From contig CM049319.1 in the NCBI GenBank assembly GCA_026874595.1, forward strand, positions 56,802,917 through 56,866,916: a stretch of 64,000 bases of DNA, given 5' to 3'. Below, in pieces: positions 52,001-59,282 of this stretch; the stretch's first letter is position 1, and each line of letters starts with the position of its first letter. The notes under the pieces were generated by a model that worked only from the letters and a program-made list of their open reading frames with translations, searched no databases and was not told the origin of the DNA. The translations under genes were made by a program, and so were the position numbers. Source of the DNA: Sipunculus nudus (lineage: Eukaryota; Annelida; Sipuncula; Golfingiida; Sipunculidae).

Positions 52001-55000
52001 TCTGTTTTGGCGGATACAATGATTGTAGCTGGCACCACCAGTCTTATATAAAACGAAGAGATATATACATATGCCCAATGTCAGACTGATATGTCAAACC
52101 CCTCCTGAGAAATAAGTAGGGACATACACTGTGCAAAAATTATTGTAGGTGGCACCACCAGTCTTGTACACTATAAAGCTACCTGATATGTATAAACATG
52201 CCCAATTTTAGGCTGATGTATCAAATTCCTCTGTAGAAATAAGCAGGCACATACACTGCAAAAGTCAATGTAGGTGGCACCACTTGTCTTGTAAATGACG
52301 CATAGACAGGTCAAAATATCAGTGCAATACATCAAACTTCCCCAGAGTTTGATGCACTGGGCTGACAAGTCTTAGGTGAGTAAGGCAGTTGCCCCGAGTG
52401 ACCTGTGACAAATGCTGCCTCAAGCTACTGCACTGAGTGAACTCTTGACCTGCACCTGGCAAGATTGATTTAACTTTTGACCTGTACCTGGCTGCACTGA
52501 GTGAACTCTTGACCTGTTGCATTATCTGACACAGTTGGCAGTCTGCCAAAGCTATAAATAGATTCAGGCTGAACTTTGGTGCCAAATATGATGCAGTGAG
52601 CAGTCTGCCAAAGCTATAAATAGAATGCAGCTACAGCACTGAGTGAACTCTTGACCTATACCTGACTGCACTTTTTTCCAATCCTGGCACTGTGCCAAAA
52701 CTATTTATAGAGATGACATCATCTTGGCTAATGGCCAACATCAAGGCACTGGCAATCTGCCAATGGTAAACCAAGTGCTGCCATCTGTACACAAAAGTGG
52801 TCCCTACTTGAAATAACTTTTCCCAATACAAAATGCTTTTCAGCTGACTTTATTATATAAAAAAAAAGAAATCAGGAATATATGTAAAATTATTACGGAT
52901 GCATACTGAATGCAAAATTAATATACAGATATATCTCATTGATAGCAAATTCAATACAGTTGTCTTTATATAGCCACAGAGAGCTGAATATCCATGATTG
53001 TAACATTGCCTGGTATGATGAATAACTTAAATATAAATATAAATCTAAATTTTTCAAAAGTTTAAAAAAAAACTTTCTTGTCAATATTAACCAAAGATAA
53101 CCTGAAATCTAAATGTCTAGTGGCATAATGTAATAGATGCTGATAATCTGGTGCCAGGCTAGATGTATCAGCATCACACAGCTAACATATATGGTAAAAT
53201 GACTCAATTCAATCTCCATAATTCAGCCAAAAATCATTCATGTGGAACCATTAATGACAATTATTATAAGAATTATTGTAGGGATTATTCTTGTTAAATA
53301 TTTAACAAACTGGCTTCAGTGGCATCAGTCGAAAAATGTTTCGCAAGTTTATAACTCATATAGGAAGATACAGCAAACTGGCTAAGTTCAGCTTCCCGTA
53401 ACTCAGCCAAAAAGCACTAAACCAAAACCATTTGAACAAACTTGAATTATCAACATCTGAGGATAATTAATGTGTGAGATTTAAGAATTTGGCCAAGTGG
53501 TTTTTGAGAAGAAGATCTTTGTAGCCACTGAGCTAAAATCGGCTGTTATGGCATATGACTAAATTCAGCTTCCCATAACTTAGCCAAAAGCCACTGAAAA
53601 GAAACCATCTGAACAAACTTCAGAAAGCACTACCCTAGGATCATTTCTTTACAATATTAAACATTTTGGCCATAAGGTTTCAGAGAAGAAGTTTTTTTGT
53701 AGCCCTCAGTGTGATACAGGCACTGATGACCCTGTATAAAAAAGGCCGATGCAGGTGACGCCACCAATACCTCAATTTCAGATATGACCTATGTGACCAA
53801 CATTTGTATAAAATTTGGTGATGATAGCTCCAGCCGTTTCTGTGATTTAAATTTTAATATGCTTTTTTGCACAGTTAACAAAGTTCAACCTCCTGTAACT
53901 TGGCCAAAAATCTCCAAACTGGAACCATTCTAACAAATTTGAGAAAGATTGTTCCAGGGATCATTTCTGTAAAATATTGGACAATTTGGCTTGACAATTT
54001 CGGAGAAGAAGATTTTTAAAGTTTTTTTAGCTTTTCCCCTATAAAATCTAAGAAAATGCAGTAAGAAAAAAAATGAACAAAATCTGATATAGTTTTTTTG
54101 ATAACTGATTATTTGCAAAAAATTTAGCGATGCTAGCTCCTGCCGTTTTTGAGATCTATGGTTAACGTACGACGCACGACGTATGACGCACGCCGCCGCA
54201 CCATCGCATAAGCTCACAGGTTCGCTAAAATCCAGGGCTGAAAATGGAGCATGCAGTGCCTGAGAATCCTATTATTTTTTCTTGGGGGCAAAATAATCGA
54301 TCTATGGTGATTTTGTATCTTTCAGTCATCAAATATGATTTTACAGCCACTTCCTACCATTACTAATAGCAAAGTACAGATAATAGAAATTTACTATCAA
54401 ATATTCATTTGTCAGACCTGCTGTTAGAACAAAACATTAACCATTTTTCATGGTCCATTCTTGGATACCTTTGTATCAGCACACTGTACAAGTCCAAGCT
54501 CCTCAATCACCTCCTGAACACGCTGGTCTCGTTGTTTCTGTGTGGTTCCTCTGGGCATCCCGAGGGTTGCTGTGAACTGTATGTTCTCTCTGACGGTCAG
54601 CATCCCACTCAACATATCGTCCTGCATGACGTAACCCGTCATACTCTTGTAGTTCGGTGGACGACGCATCCCGTTCAGTAGCACCTGACCTGATAAATGA
54701 CGGGGATCCTTCCTTCCTGCCAGAATGTCTAAAAGCCTGAAGGTAAAAATGTATACAGTATATTCTCCATCTTAAGCCAGAGCTTGAATTGAAAAACTAG
54801 CGCTGTGAAATTTCGCTAAACCCACACTGCAGCTTTAAATGGATGATTATCTTGAAGTAATCATTGTGGTAATTACATATGTAGGTGTTAATGATAAACT
54901 GCTGCATATTATGATTAATGGTAAACTGCTTCCTGAGGGAAAGTTAAAGTTCCAGAAAATGATGGTAGGGCAACTAAAATTTGCCTCTCACTTAGATCTT

Positions 55001-57868
55001 AATTAAGGATACGAGCTGATATCTTTCATGATTTGTTTACAATCTTTTCAAGTATAAACTACTTTAACTTTATTAATCAAGGAATCCAAATCTCTATTCA
55101 CCTTTAGATTATCACTCTGGATTTTTGTGCCGGGCCTTAAAAATCACTTGTCCCATAACATATGACACTAAGGCTACCAGTACTAGGTTATCTACCATTA
55201 TGCACATAACATATACTGTGGTTCCCTTTTTGTAAGGGAGAATTTCAGTTTCATGATATTTGCAAAAATGAAATAATTGTTAAAATTAAACCCTCATGAA
55301 AAAGAGGCCTCATTGCTGAAGTCAAGTTAAATGGAAAAAGATTTCTTTTATAAACAATATCAAATCTTTCAATTTATCTGCAAATAATAAAGTGTAGACT
55401 CTACTTGTTCCATGTTCACTTTGGTCCCCAGCCAATCATTATGATTTTGTGGACATATTATTTAATATAATGAATTCATATAATAATGGATAAGCTCCAT
55501 GTAGATTATTGTATGGGGTGCTCCCTCCTGAAACACGAAAAAGTGAAAATTGCCAAATGTTAACCTTGCAAATATGAAGCCAACCACAGGCTGTACCTTC
55601 ATAAGGGTTCTGATCACTTTTGATCTCACCAAGGTCTGTCTGGATGTCGAAATATAATATTCAGGCTCTAATGGTTATCAAAAATGTCCAGCTGAGAGGC
55701 AGCCTTACATGATGATCAGCAACAAAAAGCAATCACTATTGATCAAATCAATTTCAGTCAGCTAAACGGAAGAAAACAACTGGTACATCCATAAAATCTC
55801 TATTATAAGCCACATGTCTATTAAAAGCCACAACCAAAACTTTTCCATGATGCACTAAGAAAATAAATATGAATTAACCCCTTTTAAATTTGCAGCTAGA
55901 CTTTTGGTGCATGAACCCTTACCAGCTTTAGCCACTCAAGTGACCTAGGCCCCTGATTTTGAAGTGCATATAAATTTTGCACTATTATGCTCTTCAGAAT
56001 CCTTTCTTGCAGATATTGCCAAGATATCACATTATTGCGACTAAAGTTCATTAATCTTATCAACACAATGATATAAAGCATGTAATAACACGGAAGACTT
56101 AAAATTATGAAAAATATGCAATCTCTTCCTTTCATTGTTCTTTAGTGTGATATTTTTTTTCAGATGAAATGTGGATATAGCTAGAGAATAAATATTGTCC
56201 CTTAGATTGGGAAATTTTAATTTGATTATGGTAAATTAAAATTGTTAGGTTATTTCTATTTCCTTGATATCTGTTTTATAAATAACACAATTTACTTAGA
56301 ATTGAATTTATATTCTACTATTTATTTATTCAGTGGAACCCCTCAATTACGACCACCCTGGGGACTGCGCAAAGTGGTCGTAATCTGTGGGTGGTCGTAT
56401 ATGTGAAACACTTACCTTGGTCACATATGACATGCCAATATTTAATGTGTATCGGTGTGTGACTTTTGCATATCTTTAATGTGAATTATAACAAAATATT
56501 TTACTAAGCAGTGATCCATTATTATTAATTTTTTTTGTGTGAAGCTGAAAAGAAAACAAGATTGTTTTTTTTTATATTTATTTATGATAAAAATTAATAT
56601 ACATGTACACATAAGTAGTGACTGGTGATTACTGAACCAGTAGAGAATTAAACTGACAGCGATCTATCTGATAAGGCAGAGCAATGTGTGGGATTTGCCT
56701 CATTGCAAGCTATATTTATACATTTTACTGACTGCTCAATACTCAGTGTGAGTAAGGTATGAGCATATTTTGATTAAACTAGGTTGTTAATTTGACTAAT
56801 GGAGATCAAACAATATGTGATGAGTAGAAATATTAAGTTCTCACTCCCGCACTTAGGGTATCTGTAATACAGGTGAACACTGAGGGGCAATAAGCATCGC
56901 TAGCCCAGGGCAGACCACCTTATTAAGTAATCTGGGCGATGGTTACCCTCTTTGATCTATAACTTACACCTAAATGAATCTCATCGCAGACCCCTAGTCA
57001 GAAAGATATGCAGGACCAGATTAACACTCGGGTTGGGAAACCTTGTTACCCTCTCTGATCTTTTGTTAAGGTTGAGTCATTTAATAATAACATAAATAAT
57101 CTAAACAAATTTGGGATCAAGCAAAGTGGTTGTAATTGTGGGGTGGTCGCAATTGTGGGATGGACAAAAAGCTGGGTTCCACTGTATTTTCCATCACCAA
57201 TTAATAAATTAACAATAATTTTTATTAAAATTAAATAATATCTTAAACCTGTCATCTCTGTATATGAGAAGAAAATACTAACAGCTACGTTTAAAAGAAC
57301 TAATTTGTGTATACTTACGATGATTTTCCACTGCCTGTGGGTCCCAAGATAGCATTCATTCCTTTTGTAAACATAGCACTACAAAACAGAAATCAATAAA
57401 ATTAAAAAGACACAAAATGTGAGTTTTGTGTATATATTTCTGTAAATATGACAGGAAATCAGACTCAAGGGTTACAATAAAACATTAAATCTTATAACCT
57501 GTGATGCTGGTCTCATGCCATTGTCACATAGTGAGCTGAAATATAAATGTTTCAGAATTATCACCAAAAAAGGGGAAAACTTAAATGTAACCCCGGAGTA
57601 AAATGAACTTTAACTAGCTTCATGCAAGTACTCACTCTATATTATTCACGATGATCTTCTGCTCCTTGTTTCCCCTACAATTTGCACATTTTGGTATATC
57701 CACCTGATATGTTACATTGTGACAAGTCACAGTCTGTGTTGCCCTGGTGTCCTTCACCACATCACCATTCAGCGGTTCCGTACAAGATTCCTCACTTGGT
57801 TTTTCCTCCTCCTCTGACACTGATATAGTGATGCTGCCATTACTGTTTAATGCAGCTGTGGTCTCCAT
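15874..57868 (-). CDS. ABCG2: ABCG2-type ABC half-transporter, 17 coding exons, 684 aa
   Basis: Membrane efflux pump of the ABCG family, which works as a dimer and exports hydrophobic compounds and conjugates using ATP. Joined exons (5' to 3'): 57868-57636, 57378-57319, 54736-54469, 39447-39290, 35798-35647, 30185-30102, 29634-29584, 27816-27747, 26366-26264, 23967-23902, 22695-22610, 21266-21177, 19823-19699, 18883-18729, 17124-17035, 16379-16267, 16024-15874. The phases chain without a break to TAG. NBD: Walker [10 protein letters not shown] (90-98, K96), Q-loop Q136, signature ISGGERKR (196-203), Walker [13 protein letters not shown] (216-227, E221), H-loop H253, NPADFFLD (299-306). Six membrane segments follow (about 416-684). 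The NBD-TMD order is the reverse of most ABC families and diagnostic of ABCG. Seen: all motifs and splice sites. Known: human ABCG2 is 655 aa and aligns end to end. Inferred: xenobiotic efflux. ABCG1/ABCG5-type paralogues are less likely because NQ/FF, GLLVNL and the extracellular Cys pair fit ABCG2. Confidence 0.95.
16267..16379 (-). CDS. ABCG2: ABCG2 exon 16: extracellular loop 3 (aa 598-635)
   Basis: 113 bases. C610 aligns with human C592. The sequon N624-T-S sits where human N596 is glycosylated. There is no cysteine between C610 and C635, so the human inter-subunit C603 has no counterpart. The loop is longer than in human (24 residues between the two cysteines against 15). The acceptor is CTTTTAG and the donor is AAGTG|GTAGGC. 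Confidence 0.93.
16440..16975. repeat. Degenerate tandem repeat of about 140 bp filling ABCG2 intron 15
   Basis: A TGACCTTxAAGATCAAGGTC-like block recurs near 16530, 16673, 16816 and 16950, and the bases between these blocks are also alike. Copies are strongly diverged, which suggests an old element core. Confidence 0.6.
17035..17124 (-). CDS. ABCG2: ABCG2 exon 15: di-leucine plug (aa 568-597)
   Basis: 90 bases, in phase at both ends. VFSGLLVNL carries L572 and L573, equivalent to the human L554/L555 plug between the inner and outer cavities. It is followed by [17 protein letters not shown]. The acceptor is TATTTCAG and the donor is AAT|GTAAGT. Confidence 0.95.
18100..18400 (+). mobile_element. 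Family H repeat in ABCG2 intron 14
   Basis: Shares CGATAAAAATGTCATATGAT, GAAAAGCATGATAA, GCAAAAGCACTACATAA-like and CAGTGCCCGAGAACCATACC-like blocks with 48725-48861, 50574-50651 and 54230-54290. This is the uninterrupted copy; its ends are approximate and its class unknown. Confidence 0.65.
18729..18883 (-). CDS. ABCG2: ABCG2 exon 14: TM4-TM5 (aa 516-567)
   Basis: 155 bases. Two hydrophobic spans, [20 protein letters not shown] and [12 protein letters not shown], are joined by [14 protein letters not shown] matches the human motif holding V546 and M549. The acceptor is TATTTCAG and the donor is ATGATG|GTGAAT. Confidence 0.95.
19699..19823 (-). CDS. ABCG2: ABCG2 exon 13: TM3 region with Lys at the human Arg482 site (aa 474-516)
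   Basis: 125 bases with [19 protein letters not shown] and [14 protein letters not shown]500 aligns with human R482, the residue whose change alters substrate choice. The acceptor is TTTGAAG|C and the donor is GTCG|GTGAGT. Confidence 0.95.
19960..20440 (+). mobile_element. Family C relic in ABCG2 intron 12
   Basis: It matches the right part of the 50863-52022 element (AGTGATTTTAxCCCA, GATGCTGTGCAAAAATGGT, GTCAGAGGTCAAC, GTCAAGTTCTGGAAAAAT) but lacks the terminal hairpin and the 5' end. Confidence 0.75.
20752..20975. repeat. Tandem repeat of about 32 bp in ABCG2 intron 12
   Basis: Roughly seven copies of GATTACTGATGGCTCTGACA plus an AGAATCAATAT-like tail, with substitutions and small length changes. 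Confidence 0.85.
21177..21266 (-). CDS. ABCG2: ABCG2 exon 12: TM2, drug-binding phenylalanines (aa 444-474)
   Basis: 90 bases, [13 protein letters not shown] onward. By alignment F449, F450, N454 and F457 correspond to human F431, F432, N436 and F439, which line the substrate cavity. Human T435 is replaced by M453. The acceptor is TGACAG and the donor is AT|GTAAGT. Confidence 0.95.
21267..23901. other. ABCG2 introns 10 and 11 around exon 11, no further feature seen
   Basis: Apart from exon 11 (22610-22695) I see neither repeats shared with other parts of the window nor convincing coding sequence. Confidence 0.55.
22610..22695 (-). CDS. ABCG2: ABCG2 exon 11: TM1 (aa 416-444)
   Basis: 86 bases. 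The hydrophobic run [15 protein letters not shown] is membrane segment 1, followed by SGIQNR, shared with human ABCG2. The acceptor is TTTCAG and the donor is ACAG|GTAAGA. Confidence 0.95.
23902..23967 (-). CDS. ABCG2: ABCG2 exon 10: elbow helix before TM1 (aa 394-415)
   Basis: 66 bases encoding [20 protein letters not shown] and TQ. This amphipathic connecting helix precedes the first membrane segment in ABCG transporters. The acceptor is TTGCAG and the donor is CAG|GTAAGG. Both edges are phase 0. Confidence 0.93.
24381..26280. repeat. 40-bp minisatellite derived from the exon 9 splice-donor boundary
   Basis: 47.5 units lie in an exact 40-base register with no indel from 24381 to the exon edge. 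Minus-strand unit: GTGTGTATCACTAACATA then CACCTCAG then CCTTCCTGACTCAG. The right end runs into coding exon 9. Units in the right half alternate (about 25.4-26.0 kb, AGAAAGGCTG and AGGAAGACTG types). One 120-base block, 25441-25560, is repeated exactly at 25561-25680. Many units in this half have ACTGAG in place of CCTGAG and so lost the donor GT. Confidence 0.97.
26264..26366 (-). CDS. ABCG2: ABCG2 exon 9: end of linker; its 5' splice site starts a minisatellite
   Basis: 103 bases, R359 to Q393. The acceptor is GCCCCAG|G and the donor is CTGACTCAG|GTGTGT. The last residues, TSAFLTQ, align with TSFCHQ of human ABCG2. The final roughly 18 coding bases plus the donor match the 40-bp repeat that fills the next intron, so this exon end is itself one unit of the array. 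Confidence 0.9.
26700..27135. repeat. Degenerate tandem repeat of about 145 bp in ABCG2 intron 8
   Basis: AAGGTCACAxAACCCA-like blocks recur near 26813, 26964 and 27104 with similar flanks ending in CATCT/CATCC. Old and diverged, like the cores of other elements in this window. Confidence 0.5.
27231..27493. mobile_element. Imperfect inverted repeat, possible MITE, in ABCG2 intron 8
   Basis: The left arm has GATTGTTTCA (27239) and TTACATCATCAC; the right arm has GTGATGATGTAA (27429) and TGAAACAATC (27465). GATTGTTTCAG occurs once more inside (27369). The span is about 260 bases. No target duplication is clear. Confidence 0.5.
27747..27816 (-). CDS. ABCG2: ABCG2 exon 8: charged linker helix (aa 336-359)
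   Basis: 70 bases encoding [20 protein letters not shown]. The acceptor is AAATTTTTAG and the donor is AAAAG|GTACAG. It resembles the linker segment of human ABCG2 in which LAEIYVNSSF sits. Highly charged and probably helical. Confidence 0.88.
27817..29583. other. ABCG2 intron 7, no clear feature
   Basis: Unique-looking AT-rich sequence. GACAGACAGACAGAAATATG near 29460 hints at a decayed end of an ACGG-type element. Confidence 0.5.
29584..29634 (-). CDS. ABCG2: ABCG2 exon 7: linker mini-exon (aa 319-336)
   Basis: A 51-base exon encoding [16 protein letters not shown], with a strong acceptor (TTTTTTCCAG) and donor (AAA|GTAAGT). It is serine-rich and lies in the variable linker between ATPase and membrane domains. 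Only one frame is open, and its phases match both neighbours. Its length is a multiple of three and both edges are phase 1, so skipping it would keep the frame. Confidence 0.82.
30102..30185 (-). CDS. ABCG2: ABCG2 exon 6: NPADFFLD motif (aa 291-319)
   Basis: 84 bases, found by matching the conserved [14 protein letters not shown] stretch. The acceptor is TTATTAG|AC. I chose the donor GAAG|GTCAAA because it is the only nearby GT in the phase needed by exon 7; it is a weak 5' splice site. An alternative GT 11 bases downstream would break the frame. Confidence 0.85.
30246..32052 (+). mobile_element. Family A element in ABCG2 intron 5, short complete copy
   Basis: It starts AACAAGGGACCTATGGGTCA, carries GCTCAGCTGA close behind, and ends with (GACGG)n and the AGCTCAG...CTGAGCT hairpin. 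About 1.8 kb. The opposite end is close to exon 6 (its left edge is 60 bases from that exon). Confidence 0.88.
32149..34887 (+). mobile_element. Family D element in ABCG2 intron 5
   Basis: The 5' end is AACAAGACCTATAGGCCTTG with GCGAACTTGTG; the 3' end is (GACG)-rich and then CTAGCTCACAGGTTTGTTAA. The core contains several TGTAGGTGGCACCACCAGTC units, then CCTGGCTGCACTGAGTGAAC units, then longer AACTTCCTGTAACTCGGCCA units. About 2.7 kb, non-coding. Confidence 0.85.
35647..35798 (-). CDS. ABCG2: ABCG2 exon 5: H-loop and end of NBD core (aa 240-291)
   Basis: 152 bases. It contains [14 protein letters not shown] (switch histidine H253) and EALEYF. The acceptor is TTTCCAG|G; only five intron bases separate the exon from a mobile element that supplies the rest of the pyrimidine tract. 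The donor is CTCG|GTAACA. Confidence 0.95.
35804..38443 (+). mobile_element. Family A element in ABCG2 intron 4, about 2.64 kb, complete
   Basis: Complete from AACAAGGGACCTATGGGTCA to the 3' hairpin (38410-38438) after a (GGAC)n run. It contains two tandem internal modules. Its first part is nearly identical to 43206 onward, so one of the two moved recently. Its left end lies 5 bases from the splice acceptor of exon 5. Confidence 0.92.
38568..39034 (+). mobile_element. Family A element, minimal copy of about 0.47 kb
   Basis: It has the 5' AACAAGGGACC and GCTCAGCTGAA, and the 3' AGCTCAGTTGACT-TAC-ATTCAGCTGACCT hairpin, slightly decayed. It has only part of one internal module and GACAGACAGACAG instead of ACGG repeats. 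Shows that the ends alone define the element. Confidence 0.85.
39290..39447 (-). CDS. ABCG2: ABCG2 exon 4: ABC signature and Walker B (aa 188-240)
   Basis: 158 bases from VGTAFMRG to VLVLQ. It contains the signature ISGGERKR and Walker B with the D-loop, [12 protein letters not shown]; catalytic glutamate E221 is present. The acceptor is CAG|GTGGGC and the donor is AAAG|GTACTT. Confidence 0.96.
40594..48547 (+). mobile_element. Family A element split by a nested copy of the same family
   Basis: The left part is 40594-43205, beginning AACAAGGGACCCATGGGTCA. The right part is about 47995-48547, with (ACGG)n and the terminal hairpin. The two parts join in the middle of a module (CCAATATTT ... 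ATTTTACAGATTTTGATC) exactly where uninterrupted copies are continuous. Located in ABCG2 intron 3. Confidence 0.85.
43206..47994 (+). mobile_element. Family A element, long copy of about 4.8 kb, nested in another A copy
   Basis: It starts AACAAGGGACC and ends with a perfect 13-bp hairpin, AGCTCAGCTGACT-TAT-AGTCAGCTGAGCT (47961-47989). It carries four internal modules starting near 44490, 45180, 46665 and 47335, an expanded version of the two-module plan. Confidence 0.88.
48862..50573 (+). mobile_element. Family E element with about nine 178-bp tandem core repeats
   Basis: The 5' end is ACTAGAT with hairpin GTGTCG-GAA-CGACAC (48869-48883) and the arm ATGCCCCCGCC. Core units share TTCATGAAATTTTCTATGTT, GTCAAAAGTAGGTCAAC and CACACACCAAAAATCAGGCC. 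A GGAAGGACGGAAGGACGG run precedes the 3' hairpin TGCCCCGGCCAC-TTT-GTGGCGGGGGCA (50541-50567). The GC-rich ends contrast with the AT-rich core. Confidence 0.9.
50652..54229 (+). mobile_element. Family D element in ABCG2 intron 3, carrying a nested C element
   Basis: The 5' AACAAGGCCTACAGGCCTAA gives an AGGCC/GGCCT mini-hairpin. The arm GCGAACCTGTG (50673-50683) is the exact reverse complement of CACAGGTTCGC (54215-54225) at the 3' end. The core matches 32149-34887. Interrupted at 50863-52022. Confidence 0.87.
50863..52022 (+). mobile_element. Family C element nested inside a family D copy
   Basis: It starts AACAAGGGACTACGT with the arm GTATCCGCCAAAA (50878-50890) and ends with hairpin GTATCCGCTAAAC-TCT-GTTTTGGCGGATAC (51988-52017). 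The core has repeated units of about 180 bp with GGTGGTGCCACC and GCAAAATTTxAGGCAGATAA blocks. Its insertion breaks CACAAAA/TTGTAGCTGGCACC of the host D element, which is continuous at 32330-32355. Confidence 0.82.
54469..54736 (-). CDS. ABCG2: ABCG2 exon 3: Q-loop and helical part of NBD (aa 98-187)
   Basis: The longest coding exon, 268 bases, running from [11 protein letters not shown] to ADTK. It holds the Q-loop YVMQDD (Q136) and LTVREN. The donor is AAG|GTATCC and the acceptor is CCTTCAG. The downstream intron is about 15 kb and full of nested mobile elements. Confidence 0.95.
54737..56330. other. ABCG2 intron 2, left part, no feature seen
   Basis: No repeats shared with the rest of the window were recognised and no coding sequence is supported. 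Confidence 0.5.
56331..57184. mobile_element. 854-bp DNA-transposon-type MITE in ABCG2 intron 2
   Basis: The ends CAGTGGAACCC and GGGTTCCACTG are perfect 11-bp inverted repeats, flanked on both sides by TATT. Subterminal AAGTGGTCGTAAT and AAGTGGTTGTAAT blocks are related. CAGT...ACTG ends with ACGACCACC-like sequence resemble pogo/Tigger-type MITEs. No transposase is inside. Confidence 0.75.
57319..57378 (-). CDS. ABCG2: ABCG2 exon 2: Walker A (aa 78-98)
   Basis: A 60-base exon with acceptor TTTTGTAG and donor TC|GTAAGT. It encodes [19 protein letters not shown]. The phosphate-binding loop GPTGSGKSS is intact, and its last serine is split across the next intron. The intron separating it from exon 1 is only 257 bases. 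Confidence 0.95.
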
Positions 57869-57886
57869 GGTGATGACCTTCACCTC
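57636..57886 (-). CDS. ABCG2: ABCG2 exon 1: 5' UTR tail, start codon, N-terminus (aa 1-77)
   Basis: The acceptor TTATCCAG lies just upstream and the donor is GA|GTGAGT. Coding starts at 57868, at ATG in ACCATGG, a strong Kozak context. An in-frame GTG 15 bases upstream is not used as a start in animals. The N-terminus is an acidic, low-complexity cytosolic tail ([10 protein letters not shown] near aa 20-30). It is followed by [13 protein letters not shown], the beta-strand that opens the ABC domain in ABCG proteins. An unusual CANC pair sits just before EQKIIVNNI. Confidence 0.9.
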
Positions 57887-59084
57887 CTGGATAACCAGAG
57901 CTGATGCAGGTTATATTATCAAACGTCCTGGTCTTGTGAACATTTATAACCTGATAAGATTAAAAAAAACAATGTTTGATAACCATCCCAGTGTGATTTG
58001 GATGGGACACAAAAACATGACATCTGATAAGGTGCAGTGTAACTTATGGGTCTATTCTGATATCTGATGTGTATTACCAAAGAAAATAACTTGAATTTTT
58101 TTATTAAAATAGGCCAGAAAATGCCAAACCCACAGAATATGAATTGTACATTTTGTTAAATTAAAAGTTTGAAACATGTGGGGGCCACCAAAATAATCCA
58201 CACATACTAGTATTCAACATGGCTATCTGGTGGCAAGTGAAATGAATCAGAAATAGCCAAAGGGCCTTGTACATCTACATTGACCTTTTAACTTCCACAC
58301 ATATGCAGCTAACCACCATAAGTTACAGGGTTTTCATCTTGTCAACATTGCTTTGTTTACTTACAGCTCACAAATAAACTAGCTCATGCATCACAAAGGC
58401 GTTGTAAGAACTTTTCTTCACAAGATTTACCTAGAATTAATTAATATGAAGCAGAGTAAGGCAGAAATCATATAATTTCTGTAGAAAAATGATGGTAAAT
58501 AGCTGGCTTTAAGCACTATGGTTATACTGATGATAAAACTTTATGGTTATGTTTCTGTTAAGTTTCATTAAGATGAGGGATCCATACATTACACCAGAGG
58601 TCAACATAGCTCACACCTCCTCAAAGGCAAGAAAATCCTACTTGACCCCCCCCCCCCACCCCCACTTATGTTTTTCTAACAAACAAGTAATAAAACAAAC
58701 CAACAGAGCTGACAACATGTCTAATCTAGAACATCATCTTATGTTTTTCAACAGAAGAAAAACAGCTCTGTATGATCCATCCCTCCTGTTATTTATTCTT
58801 GACTATATACTCATAACAGCTCTAAAAATAATATTTATCAGATAAATTATATGCTATCAAGTTTTCCCCTGAGGTTACATCTTTAATTTACTGGTTATAT
58901 TACACTATTCTGGCACACAAACACACTGAAAGAAAAATGTTAACTGAAAAGAGAGGGCAAAATTACAAAAATGTTTATACTACCAAACCAGGAAAATTAA
59001 ATTTTACCCTATCATCACCAAGGGCCTAACCTTCCACAAATTTTACTGAAATTCTTTGAGCTTTCCCCCCACAAACCCCAGGGC

Positions 59085-59282
59085 CTGAACAGCTGAGTGG
59101 TAAAATGCTTGCCCTTCACCACTGGCGACCCTGGATCGATTCCTAGCCAGTGGTTTTCTCCTGGTTCTCAGGTTTCCTACATTCCTTACTGACTACCAAG
59201 CACCAACATATGAGCCATGCAGAGTACCTTGTATAAGTTATAACTAGTTGTACAATCCATGTAAAATAAATAAATTTTTATT
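59085..59282 (+). mobile_element. tRNA-derived SINE with metazoan-type core
   Basis: An A-box-like AGCTGAGTGG (59091-59100) and B-box-like GGATCGATTCC (59133-59143) are spaced as in tRNA promoters. The following GGTTTTCTCC and GGTTTCCTAC resemble the conserved core of mollusc and other metazoan SINEs. It ends in an A/T-rich tail with AAATAAATAAA. Located in the probable first intron. Confidence 0.75.

Larger units (their letters stand above)
48725..54295 (+). mobile_element. Family H repeat split by E and D insertions
   Basis: Three fragments in order: 48725-48861, 50574-50651 and 54230-54295. Placed end to end they follow the order of the continuous copy at 18100-18400. The intervening sequence is element E and element D (which itself holds C). 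Confidence 0.7.

Noticed and set aside
40594-54295. Retrovirus- or LINE-type coding sequence within the 15-kb intron
   Set aside because: No reverse transcriptase, integrase, gag or LTR was seen; all elements here are non-coding.
35647-54736. More than one ABC transporter gene, since NBD exons are spread over 19 kb between large repeats
   Set aside because: Each motif occurs once, in the right order, and all phases fit a single transcript.
57868-57883. Upstream in-frame GTG as the ABCG2 start
   Set aside because: Animal translation starts at ATG; the ATG at 57868 has a strong Kozak context and lies 18 bases after a splice acceptor.
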